Assembly: GCA_020160935.1 (NCBI GenBank)
Contig: JAIUPL010000038.1
Coordinates: 1-48,641, forward strand
Length of the DNA: 48,641 nt
DNA from: Bacteroidota bacterium
Lineage (GTDB): Bacteria > Bacteroidota > Bacteroidia > Chitinophagales > Saprospiraceae
Reading direction: 5' to 3'
Shown piece after piece: positions 7,778 through 13,951 of the stretch; within the stretch, counting starts at the first letter, position 1, and every line of letters starts with the position of its first letter. The notes under the pieces were generated by a model that had not been told where the DNA came from, searched no databases, and saw only the letters and a list, made by a program, of their open reading frames with translations. A program made the translations under genes and the position numbers.

Positions 7778-8785
7778 ATGGGACACCGATTTATGCTGCT
7801 CGAAAAAATACCCGTCAAACTGGCGTCCAGCCTCGTTATCGGCTACATGGTTCTGGCGTTTGGCTGGTGGTCGTGCCATTTGTGGTCGAAAAACGACCGC
7901 TTGTTTGAAGTGGAAAAAATGGCTCTCGAAGCCCGCTTTTCCGACGCAGGACATAGCGGCGTCAACCTGACGCGTTTGTACGAGACCACCGAGTACAAAC
8001 GGGCAGAAAAAAACTGGCGCAAAAGCCGGCGTATGATCGTGTCAGAAGGGCTGTTTTTTATGGCCTGCCTCGTTTTCGGCTTGTGGATCGTACACCGCAG
8101 CGCCAACCGCGAGGTAAAACTGGCCCGCCAGCGCCGGAATTTTCTGCTGAGCATCACCCACGAACTGAAATCGCCCATCGCTGCCCTGCGCCTCGAACTC
8201 GAAACGCTGCGCCGCCCGAACCTGCCCCCCGAAAATCGCGATCAATTGCTGTCCAACGGCCTGAAAGACGTCGCCCGCCTGCAAAACCTCGTGGAAGACC
8301 TGCTGCTCGCTGCCCGCCTGGAAGACAACTGGCGCCCGATGCCCGAGCCAGTCGACCTGCAATCCATGCTGCACGACATCGTCGGGCGTTTGCAGGTGCG
8401 GTTTCCAAAGGCCGATATTCGCATACACGTTGCCGATCATTTTCCAGCCGTACAGGCCGATAAACCCGGCCTGAACTCGGTGCTGCAAAACCTGCTGGAA
8501 AACGCCCTGAAATACTCTCCCGCTGGTGCGCCGGTGGAATGCAGCGTAGAACAGATGCCTGAAAAAGTGCGGATTCGCATTGCCGATCAGGGACACGGAA
8601 TTCCGGATTCGGAAAAACAGGCCGTTTTTGAAAAATTTTACCGCCTGGGCAGTGAAGAAACCCGCCAGACAACGGGAACCGGCCTGGGGCTGTACATTGT
8701 TCAGCAAATTGTAAAAGCGCATGGCGGCAGTATTTCCGTAACGGACAATAAACCGACAGGCACTGTTTTTACCATAGAAATTTAA
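7778..8785 (+). CDS. Orphan membrane sensor histidine kinase
   Basis: The 335-residue kinase has two membrane segments (about 17-36 and 88-105) enclosing a short periplasmic sensor of about 50 residues. The dimerisation/phosphoacceptor motif ITHELKSP follows (His128), then a HATPase domain with the N box LQNLLENALKYSP, G1 DQGHGIP, F region FEKFYR and G2 GTGLGLYI. All catalytic boxes are intact. No response regulator is adjacent, so its partner is elsewhere. There is no HAMP domain. The start at 7778 lies 1 nt after the M50 stop; MLLEKIP at 7793 is an alternative. Its stop overlaps the queE start (TAATG), indicating translational coupling. Confidence 0.88.
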   Translation: MGHRFMLLEKIPVKLASSLVIGYMVLAFGWWSCHLWSKNDRLFEVEKMALEARFSDAGHSGVNLTRLYETTEYKRAEKNWRKSRRMIVSEGLFFMACLVFGLWIVHRSANREVKLARQRRNFLLSITHELKSPIAALRLELETLRRPNLPPENRDQLLSNGLKDVARLQNLVEDLLLAARLEDNWRPMPEPVDLQSMLHDIVGRLQVRFPKADIRIHVADHFPAVQADKPGLNSVLQNLLENALKYSPAGAPVECSVEQMPEKVRIRIADQGHGIPDSEKQAVFEKFYRLGSEETRQTTGTGLGLYIVQQIVKAHGGSISVTDNKPTGTVFTIEI

Positions 8786-9567
8786 TGTCCGAAACCCAGA
8801 CACTTACCAGACTGCTTAAAATGGCCCGGCTAAACGGCCGACCAGAAATTTTCCATTCCATACAGGGAGAAGGGAAAAGCCTTGGTATTCCTTCCATATT
8901 TGTGCGCACTTCCCTGTGCAACCTGCACTGTATCTGGTGCGACACCGACTATACCTGGAACTGGACCAATACCCGCTTCCCGCACGTGCATGATGCCCTG
9001 CCGGGGTATCAAAAATTTCAGAAAAAAGACTGGGTGGCCGAGTGCTCCATGGAAGAAATTGCCGACTCCGTGGCTTCCTTTCCCTGCTACAATGTCATCC
9101 TGACCGGTGGCGAACCGATGCTGCAACAGCCCGCCCTCACGGAACTGATGCATACCCTGCGTACGTTATCAGCGCGTTACCGATTTGAAGTGGAAACCAA
9201 TGGCACCCTCCGGCCCGATGCAGCCTTCGATGCCATCATCGATCAATACAACGTATCGCCCAAACTCGAAAACAGCAACAACAGCCGCAAACTGCGCGAG
9301 CGGCCGGCTGCGCTGCGCTTTTTTGCACAAAGCCCGAAAGCCAATTTCAAATTTGTGCTCGCAGCAGAAAATGACCTGGCAGAAGTGATTCAGTTGATGG
9401 AAACCTACCACATCGACCCCGAAAAAACCTGGTTGATGCCAGAAGCAACCGAACGCGAGGTTTTGCAGGAAAAACGACAATGGCTGGTAGAAATCTGCAA
9501 ACAATTCGGCTTCCGTTATTCCGATCGCCTGCATGTGCAGATTTGGGGGAGCAAGAAGGGAGTGTAG
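8785..9567 (+). CDS. queE: 7-carboxy-7-deazaguanine synthase QueE
   Basis: The 260-residue radical SAM enzyme converts 6-carboxytetrahydropterin to 7-carboxy-7-deazaguanine in queuosine/preQ0 synthesis. The cluster motif CNLHCIWC (Cys45, Cys49, Cys52) has the usual C-x3-C-x2-C spacing. FHSIQGEGKSLGIPSIFVR and LTGGEPMLQQ are hallmark QueE segments, and ETNGT and SPKLENS match the core. No other que gene is adjacent. The start overlaps the stop of the histidine kinase by one base. The final codons and stop (GGAGTGTAGAGAGAG) run into a lone family D repeat arm. Confidence 0.92.
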   Translation: MSETQTLTRLLKMARLNGRPEIFHSIQGEGKSLGIPSIFVRTSLCNLHCIWCDTDYTWNWTNTRFPHVHDALPGYQKFQKKDWVAECSMEEIADSVASFPCYNVILTGGEPMLQQPALTELMHTLRTLSARYRFEVETNGTLRPDAAFDAIIDQYNVSPKLENSNNSRKLRERPAALRFFAQSPKANFKFVLAAENDLAEVIQLMETYHIDPEKTWLMPEATEREVLQEKRQWLVEICKQFGFRYSDRLHVQIWGSKKGV

Positions 9568-9632
9568 AGAGAGTGAGAGGGTGAGAGGGTGAGAGAGTGA
9601 GAGGTGAGAGAGTGAGAGAGTGAGAGGTGAGA
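9566..9632. repeat. Lone family D arm (GTGAGAGR), no mirror arm
   Basis: About eight GTGAGAGG/GTGAGAGA/GTGAGA units follow directly on the queE stop codon. Unlike the two-armed elements, no complementary CTCTCAC series follows; the sequence goes straight into the promoter region of the next gene. Confidence 0.85.
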
Positions 9633-9643
9633 AATTTTGCCGC

Positions 9644-9673
9644 TTTACTTATGGGAAGTGTTTTTTACATTTG
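9644..9673 (+). promoter_or_regulatory. Putative promoter of small membrane protein gene
   Basis: TACATTTG (9666-9673) matches TAnnTTTG, and TTTA (9644-9647) lies 18 nt upstream as a near-match to TTTG. The leader to the ATG at 9759 would be about 80 nt. Confidence 0.5.
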
Positions 9674-9758
9674 TCAGGGCTAAAGAAGTTAACATTTTTA
9701 CTGCTTATACCGTCTCTATAGTCCCATAACCACACATCCAACTCAACTCAAACCAACC

Positions 9759-10154
9759 ATGTCTGTTCAATTCGATCAGGTCAAACAAAAAGCAGGCAAA
9801 ATTGCACGCCGCACCTTGTGGCTGATTCTGGCCGTAGGTCTGCTGTTTTCTATCGGCTATTATTTCTACAGAACTTATACCATCAGTGAAGGTACACGCA
9901 CTGGAGTGTTGTTCAAAATTTCCAAAAAAGGGGTCATGTTCAAGACTTATGAGGGGCAATTGCACCTTGGCGGCAGTACCATCCTGACCCCGCAGAGTAC
10001 CTGGAATTTTTCGGTAAAAAACGAAGCGGTATATCAGCAAGCGCAGCAATTCGACGGAAAAAATATCAAGGTGTATTACCGGGAATTGATCGATGCGTTC
10101 CCCTGGCAGGGCGATACCGATTACATCGTTTACAAGGTGGAACCCGTACAGTAA
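9759..10154 (+). CDS. Single-pass membrane protein of unknown function
   Basis: The protein has 131 residues, with a short basic cytoplasmic N-terminus (KQKAGKIARR) and one membrane helix (about 20-40, LWLILAVGLLFSIGYYFYRT). A soluble part includes SEGTRTGVLFKISKKGVMFK and TYEGQLHLGG. This GxLxKxSxKGxxFKTYEG pattern recurs in small conserved Bacteroidota proteins that databases sometimes label 6-phosphogluconate dehydrogenase; nothing in the sequence supports that enzyme. The gene appears monocistronic, with its own promoter and a terminator at 10170-10210. Confidence 0.85.
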   Translation: MSVQFDQVKQKAGKIARRTLWLILAVGLLFSIGYYFYRTYTISEGTRTGVLFKISKKGVMFKTYEGQLHLGGSTILTPQSTWNFSVKNEAVYQQAQQFDGKNIKVYYRELIDAFPWQGDTDYIVYKVEPVQ

Positions 10155-10169
10155 AACAACGTTCCCAAA

Positions 10170-10210
10170 TGTCCGAAAATGAACACCTTTGTTCAATTTC
10201 GGGCATTTTT
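10170..10210 (+). terminator. Intrinsic terminator
   Basis: TGTCCGAAAATGAAC (10170-10184) pairs with GTTCAATTTCGGGCA (10191-10205) with two mismatches across a 6-nt loop, followed by TTTTT. It ends the transcript of the small membrane protein gene. It shows that conventional terminators exist here beside the palindromic elements. Confidence 0.75.
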
Positions 10211-10314
10211 ATTGAAAAAAGTGTTTACAACAATTTGATTGTCAATAAGTTACAAGTTGGCAGCAAAATTGCCCGAAAAACTGACAGGAAACATCCAAAG
10301 CAATACGCATTACC

Positions 10315-10803
10315 ATGAAAATACTCCTCCTATCCCTGCTGCTAACTGCTTCCTTTGCATGCCGCCAGTCGGCAGATTTGCCCGTTGCTGCTGCTGAAAT
10401 TCAGTCGACTGTAACCATTCCGGATGTCAGATATACGCAAAATGACATTCGCAAACTGCGCTGGATCGAAGGCGCCTGGGAAAGTACCCAGCCTGGCAAG
10501 CCTGTGCGCCAGAGTTTTCATATTACGGATGATTTCCAACTTGAAATCAATGACATCAGCGAACAGGGCGAGCCGGCATCCACCATGCTGTCCTGGTACG
10601 AAGGTCATTTTTACCTCGGAGAAAACCGCGACTGGGTAGTGACCTGGATTGGCGAAAAAGACGTGCGTTTCGACCCGGTTCGCCCGGGCAAACTGCCGTT
10701 TACATGGACGCGTTTTGGTGAAAACCAATGGTACCACGTCAGCCATCGCCCCGATGGCGACCACCCCGTGCTGATGCAGCGCGCCGACGAGGTGCAGCCG
10801 TGA
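10315..10803 (+). CDS. Lipoprotein of unknown function, DUF6265-like
   Basis: The protein has 162 residues. The signal ends in lipobox TASFAC (Cys16), so it should be a lipoprotein. The LRWIEGAWES motif near residue 50, alternating with short beta-strand-like segments (QSFHITDDFQLEIND, STMLSWYEGHFYLG, DVRFDPV), resembles small lipocalin-like domains such as DUF6265, where WLxGxWE opens the barrel. The ligand and role are unknown. It is convergent with the next gene, with a long palindrome between them. Confidence 0.8.
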   Translation: MKILLLSLLLTASFACRQSADLPVAAAEIQSTVTIPDVRYTQNDIRKLRWIEGAWESTQPGKPVRQSFHITDDFQLEINDISEQGEPASTMLSWYEGHFYLGENRDWVVTWIGEKDVRFDPVRPGKLPFTWTRFGENQWYHVSHRPDGDHPVLMQRADEVQP

Positions 10804-10811
10804 GAATTTAA

Positions 10812-10945
10812 GATATCTGATTACATGATGTACGATCTCCGATTGGATAGAAGATTTGAGATTTTTGATTGAGTACATCTCAATCAATTATAAATTAAAA
10901 AATCTTCAATCCAATCGTACATCGTACATCATGTAATCAGATATC
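10812..10945. repeat. Palindromic element with plain (non-tandem) arms
   Basis: A perfect 25-bp inverted repeat (10812-10836 with 10921-10945, starting GATATCTGATTACATGATG) extends inwards with near-perfect pairing (CGATTGGA..GAAGATTT with AAATCTTC..TCCAATCG). An inner hairpin GATTGAG/CTCAATC sits in the loop. Only a small duplication in the right arm (ATCGTACATCGTACATC) recalls the tandem-repeat arms of the other elements. It sits between convergent genes like them. Confidence 0.88.
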
Positions 10946-10951
10946 ATCAAT

Positions 10952-11773
10952 CTACTTGATTCTCGCCGCCAGCATCAGCCTTTTTACCCGTTTTTGTGCT
11001 TCTGTTTTTGTTTCCGGATCGGCCAGACGTTGCAGGCCCGTCCAGGAGGAGAAGCCGTATTCTTTGGCTACCATATTCCGGAATCCATCTTCAGCAGGTG
11101 AAACAGCCGAAGCAGCAGGTTGTGCGGTCGGTTTGCTTGTACCTTTTGAAACGGTTTTAGGCGTCATTTTTTTCTCGGGCATCATATGCAGCGATGCCGA
11201 TGCGACCGGTACTTCTTCCGGGAAATAGCGCATCAGGTCGTATTGCTGCATCAATTTTTGCATACTCCAGCCATAAGGGTATGATTTCAGCGCAGCACTC
11301 ACGGATTTGATTTGCTCGCCGGCATGCTGGCCGGCGTCGCGTTTCAACTGGCTTTTCGAGTAATTGCCTATGTAGGACTGTACCAATACGTGGGCCAGCA
11401 GCACCTGCGGCCGCACGTTGTAGTCTTCGGCAATGTCTCTTACCGTCGATTTCCATTGTTTAGCGGTGGAGGATACAAATTCGGCATCGTCGTAGAGGTT
11501 TTTCAACTGCTCGGAAGCAGACTGGCTGCGTTCTTCTTCCTGCTGCACGGCTTTTTCTTTTCTGGAAGCCGATTTGCTGCTTTTAGAAGGATGCAGGGCA
11601 ATAGCACGTGGCCTATCGGGCATGTCTGCCTCGCTGGAAATGTTGTATTCCGATACGCGTGTGTCTTTATCGGCGCTCCGGAGCCCTTCTTTTTTACCGA
11701 TAAAAAGGAAAATTACAACGGCAGACATGCCTGCTGCGGAAAGAAAACCAAAGAATTCGAAGAAATTTTTCAT
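10952..11773 (-). CDS. Membrane-anchored degenerate glucosaminidase-like protein
   Basis: The protein has 273 residues. An N-terminal membrane anchor (about 5-27, FEFFGFLSAAGMSAVVIFLF) is followed by a Ser/Lys-rich linker. A helical domain (DIAEDYNVRPQVLLAHVLVQ then SYIGN) looks like the lysozyme-type helix of the neighbouring glucosaminidase (IPASITLAQGLLETNAG). The catalytic Glu of LLE is replaced by Gln in LVQ, so it is probably non-enzymatic. The C-terminal 60 or so residues (FRNMVAKEYGFSSWTGLQRL) are of unknown type. I place the start at 11773 (MKNFFEF). The open frame continues upstream, but only through the repeat element. The repeat arm touches the ATG, which leaves no room for an ordinary ribosome binding site. 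It lies downstream of rnpA and the glucosaminidase on the same strand. Confidence 0.7.
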   Translation of the reverse strand: MKNFFEFFGFLSAAGMSAVVIFLFIGKKEGLRSADKDTRVSEYNISSEADMPDRPRAIALHPSKSSKSASRKEKAVQQEEERSQSASEQLKNLYDDAEFVSSTAKQWKSTVRDIAEDYNVRPQVLLAHVLVQSYIGNYSKSQLKRDAGQHAGEQIKSVSAALKSYPYGWSMQKLMQQYDLMRYFPEEVPVASASLHMMPEKKMTPKTVSKGTSKPTAQPAASAVSPAEDGFRNMVAKEYGFSSWTGLQRLADPETKTEAQKRVKRLMLAARIK

Positions 11774-12050
11774 GGTGAGTAGTGAGTGGTGAGTAGTGAG
11801 TGGTGAGTAGTGAGTGATGAATAATGGAGGGTTTGCGTGAGGGATGGCCTCATGCGGATTTGAAACAATGATTGCCAGCATACCAGATTTGCAAGAATGT
11901 TGGCCCAATGGCAGGTTTGCAAAAACGATGGCATGCACCCTGCAATGGGCCGGCAAACTATGTCAATATTTCAAATGAGGCAAAGCCCCACACAAACGCT
12001 CCATTATCCACTACTCACCACTCACTACTCACTACTCACCACTCACCACT
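11774..12050. repeat. Palindromic element, family E (GTGAGTR arms), long core
   Basis: The left arm (11774-11819) is GTGAGTA/GTGAGTG units adjoining the start codon of the minus-strand gene at 11773. The right arm (about 12008-12050) is the mirror and contains the TAG stop of the gene ending at 12032. The core is unusually long (about 190 nt): ATAATGGAGGGTTTGCGTG pairs with CACACAAACGCTCCATTAT, and GCCTCATGCGGATTTGAAA pairs with TTTCAAATGAGGC. Inside is a degenerate direct repeat (AGATTTGCAAGAATGTTGGC / AGGTTTGCAAAAACGATGGC). Confidence 0.88.
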
Positions 12051-12940
12051 GCCTCATAATCTATCCGCCACAACTGATACGTCTCGATAATGAGCGTCAG
12101 TTTTTCTGCGTAGGTACGCGCAGTAGCGTACCCCGACTGTTTGAGGCCCACGCTCCAGGCCGCATAATACGGCACTTCCGTTTGGCCGTAAATGGCTTTG
12201 TCGATATGGTACACGCCGCCCACTTCATAGCGGTGCAGCATCCAGCCATAGCGCCTGTCTTGCAGCAACTGGCTATGCCGCCGATAACTATCCTGTGCCG
12301 TTTGATACACCTCGAAGCGATCCCAGGAATAATCGTCGGCCATTTGCATACAGTCGACCGCCAGGGAATGGAAATTGAAGTCGGCATCATTGATCCGGCC
12401 GTCGCGCCGAAAACCCGAACGCGCCCTGCATTTGATCCCAAAGTGGTTGTTGCCACGGGTAGCCAGCACGCTGCGGCCTGCATTGGTTTCGAGCAGGCCC
12501 TGTGCCAGGGTAATAGACGCAGGAATTTTGGTTCGTTTCATTTCGACCAGCGCCATATCTCGGTGTTGTTCGATATAATCGAGGTAAGCATGAGCGCTGC
12601 TGCGGTTTCTGCGCGAAAGTTTGAGGTTGAGTTCCTCTTCGAGCATGGGCCTGTGCCAAAACGTACCTTTGGGGGCAGTCACCGGCGTTTGAGTGGCCGG
12701 GAGAAGTGTATCGGCATAAAACTGTTGCAATTCCCGTTTGAATGTAGCACCGGCCAGTTCGGCGCCCGTGCGGAAATCGTGCTTCATTTCATGAAAAACA
12801 GGCAAATCGGAGATGCCGTCTATACGCGCCTTGAGGTCGTCGTAGTACCAATACACCAGCAAACCGGGTAAAACCACCACGGCCAGCGCAATAAAACTAC
12901 CCTTTCCGAAGGCATACAGGCAACCACCCTGCTCATTCAT
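12032..12940 (-). CDS. Membrane-anchored glucosaminidase (FlgJ/GH73-type)
   Basis: The protein has 302 residues. An N-terminal membrane segment (about 12-33, FIALAVVVLPGLLVYWYY) anchors a periplasmic N-acetylglucosaminidase/lysozyme-fold domain. Core motifs are IPASITLAQGLLETNAGRS (catalytic Glu in LLE), NNHFGIKC, HSLAVDCMQMADDY and RRYGWMLHRYEVGGVYHIDK. It should cleave peptidoglycan glycan strands. It lies just after rnpA. I chose the ATG at 12940; an upstream TTG at 12964 is possible. The last residues (VVSGE) and the TAG stop are encoded by family E repeat units, so the natural end may have been near RIDYEA. Confidence 0.85.
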   Translation of the reverse strand: MNEQGGCLYAFGKGSFIALAVVVLPGLLVYWYYDDLKARIDGISDLPVFHEMKHDFRTGAELAGATFKRELQQFYADTLLPATQTPVTAPKGTFWHRPMLEEELNLKLSRRNRSSAHAYLDYIEQHRDMALVEMKRTKIPASITLAQGLLETNAGRSVLATRGNNHFGIKCRARSGFRRDGRINDADFNFHSLAVDCMQMADDYSWDRFEVYQTAQDSYRRHSQLLQDRRYGWMLHRYEVGGVYHIDKAIYGQTEVPYYAAWSVGLKQSGYATARTYAEKLTLIIETYQLWRIDYEAVVSGE

Positions 12941-12965
12941 AATACCCTGTTTTTGGTAGAACAAA

Positions 12966-13337
12966 TTACGGCATTTTCCGTACCAATTTCTTGATACCGG
13001 CCTCTATTTCGGAATATGGAAGTGGTTCCTTGGCGATGTACATGAGCAGCAGGGCTACAGGAGGCTGTACAGCGCGTTTTTCGTAGAAAAGGTGTTTGTG
13101 CAAACGCCAGGCTTCGCGGATCTGGCGTTTGAGCCGGTTGCGGGATACGGCCGTTTTGAACACCCGTTTGGGGACGGAGATGACCACCTGCGCCTGGGCA
13201 TCCGAATGCGACAGTTCTATCCAGGCCACACGCAGCGGGTAGGCAATAAACGACTGGCTGTCCTTGAAAAGCCTGCCGATAAGCGTCTGGCTTTTCAGGC
13301 GTTCCGATCGGTTGAATGTGTGCCTGGGAGTATTCAC
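12966..13337 (-). CDS. rnpA: Ribonuclease P protein component
   Basis: The 123-residue protein binds RNase P RNA and aids 5' maturation of tRNAs. The family signature is clear: FNRSERLKSQTLIGRLF, VISVPKRVFKTAVSRNRLKRQ and IREAWRLHKH (RNR box). The start codon is GTG. It lies downstream of rpmH, the classical order, with an attenuator-like hairpin between them. It is followed by a glucosaminidase gene, not the yidD or yidC often found next. Confidence 0.93.
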   Translation of the reverse strand: MNTPRHTFNRSERLKSQTLIGRLFKDSQSFIAYPLRVAWIELSHSDAQAQVVISVPKRVFKTAVSRNRLKRQIREAWRLHKHLFYEKRAVQPPVALLLMYIAKEPLPYSEIEAGIKKLVRKMP

Positions 13338-13357
13338 AAGGTGATGATCGATGTGCG

Positions 13358-13408
13358 GAAATACAAAAATAAGACTTCCGGCGTTGCCTGAACCCCGGAA
13401 GTCTTATT
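13358..13408 (-). terminator. Terminator/attenuator between rpmH and rnpA
   Basis: On the minus strand a perfect 14-bp stem (13395-13408 with 13368-13381; AATAAGACTTCCGG and complement) with a 13-nt loop is followed by TTTTTGTATTT. This is a strong intrinsic terminator between two genes of one operon. It probably makes rpmH transcripts far more abundant than rnpA transcripts. Confidence 0.75.
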
Positions 13409-13461
13409 AATCATCATGGAAAGAAGGTGCTGCATACGGCAGTATGCGCTCACCCGCTTTA

Positions 13462-13617
13462 TTATTTCAGGCGCTTCTCGTCGGAAACAGTCAGTTTCCA
13501 GCGGCCTTGTTTGCGGCGGCGCGAGAGGAGTTTGCGGCCATTCTTGGAAGCCATACGCTCACGGAAGCCATGTTTGTTCTTGCGGGCGCGGCGGGATGGT
13601 TGGAATGTGCGTTTCAT
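13462..13617 (-). CDS. rpmH: 50S ribosomal protein L34
   Basis: The gene encodes a 51-residue basic protein beginning [18 protein letters not shown] and continuing with [17 protein letters not shown] and [14 protein letters not shown]. This is a complete L34 with the usual TFQPSxRxRxxxHGFRxRM core and a slightly extended C-terminus, a structural component of the large ribosomal subunit. It is first gene of the operon with rnpA and has its own strong promoter immediately upstream. Confidence 0.96.
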   Translation of the reverse strand: MKRTFQPSRRARKNKHGFRERMASKNGRKLLSRRRKQGRWKLTVSDEKRLK

Positions 13618-13657
13618 CGCTGATCAATAATTAGGTACTGCGTTTCAAAAATGGAGC

Positions 13658-13688
13658 GCAAAGGTAACCCTGTTTTTTGGAAAACAAA
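13658..13688 (-). promoter_or_regulatory. rpmH promoter
   Basis: On the minus strand TTTG (13685-13688), an 18-nt spacer and TACCTTTGC (13658-13666) give a full match to the Bacteroidota -33/-7 consensus. The leader to the rpmH ATG is about 35 nt. This is the clearest promoter in the window. Confidence 0.8.
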
Positions 13689-13710
13689 GCATAGGGAACA
13701 ATTTTATTGT

Positions 13711-13820
13711 TGTGTTTTAGTGTTTTAGTGTTTTGGAGGTGCTTCGCTCTTGGGTTTATTAGAAATACCAAGAGCGAAGCACCTCCAAAACACCAAAACA
13801 CTAAAACACAAAAACACCAC
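13711..13820. repeat. Palindromic element, family A, at a divergent gap
   Basis: Left arm GTTTTAGT/GTTTTGGA units (13711-13734). The core GGAGGTGCTTCGCTCTTGG (13735-13753) pairs perfectly with the complement at 13768-13786 across a 14-nt loop. The right arm is CACCAAAA/CACTAAAA/CACAAAAA to 13820. It lies upstream of both rpmH (outside its promoter) and dsbD. The core GCTTCGCTCTTGG is identical to that of the element at 2707-2870. The 131 nt from here to the dsbD ATG show no other feature. Confidence 0.9.
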
Positions 13821-13951
13821 TCCTTCTTCCAAAATCCGCGTTTTTGGCTTCCGACGGACAAAACCCACGGTTAATATTCTTTTAAAACCCTCGGAATGGC
13901 GAAACAAGCGGCGAAATCGCTGTTCCTTTGTAGTCCAAAAATTTTAGATCG

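Noticed and set aside
9759-10154. 6-phosphogluconate dehydrogenase
   Set aside because: 131 residues with a membrane helix and no Rossmann or catalytic motifs; the label is a database habit for this family.
11774-11956. Longer N-terminus for the protein starting at 11773
   Set aside because: The extra residues are translated from the family E arm and core. The true start is MKNFFEF, a membrane anchor.
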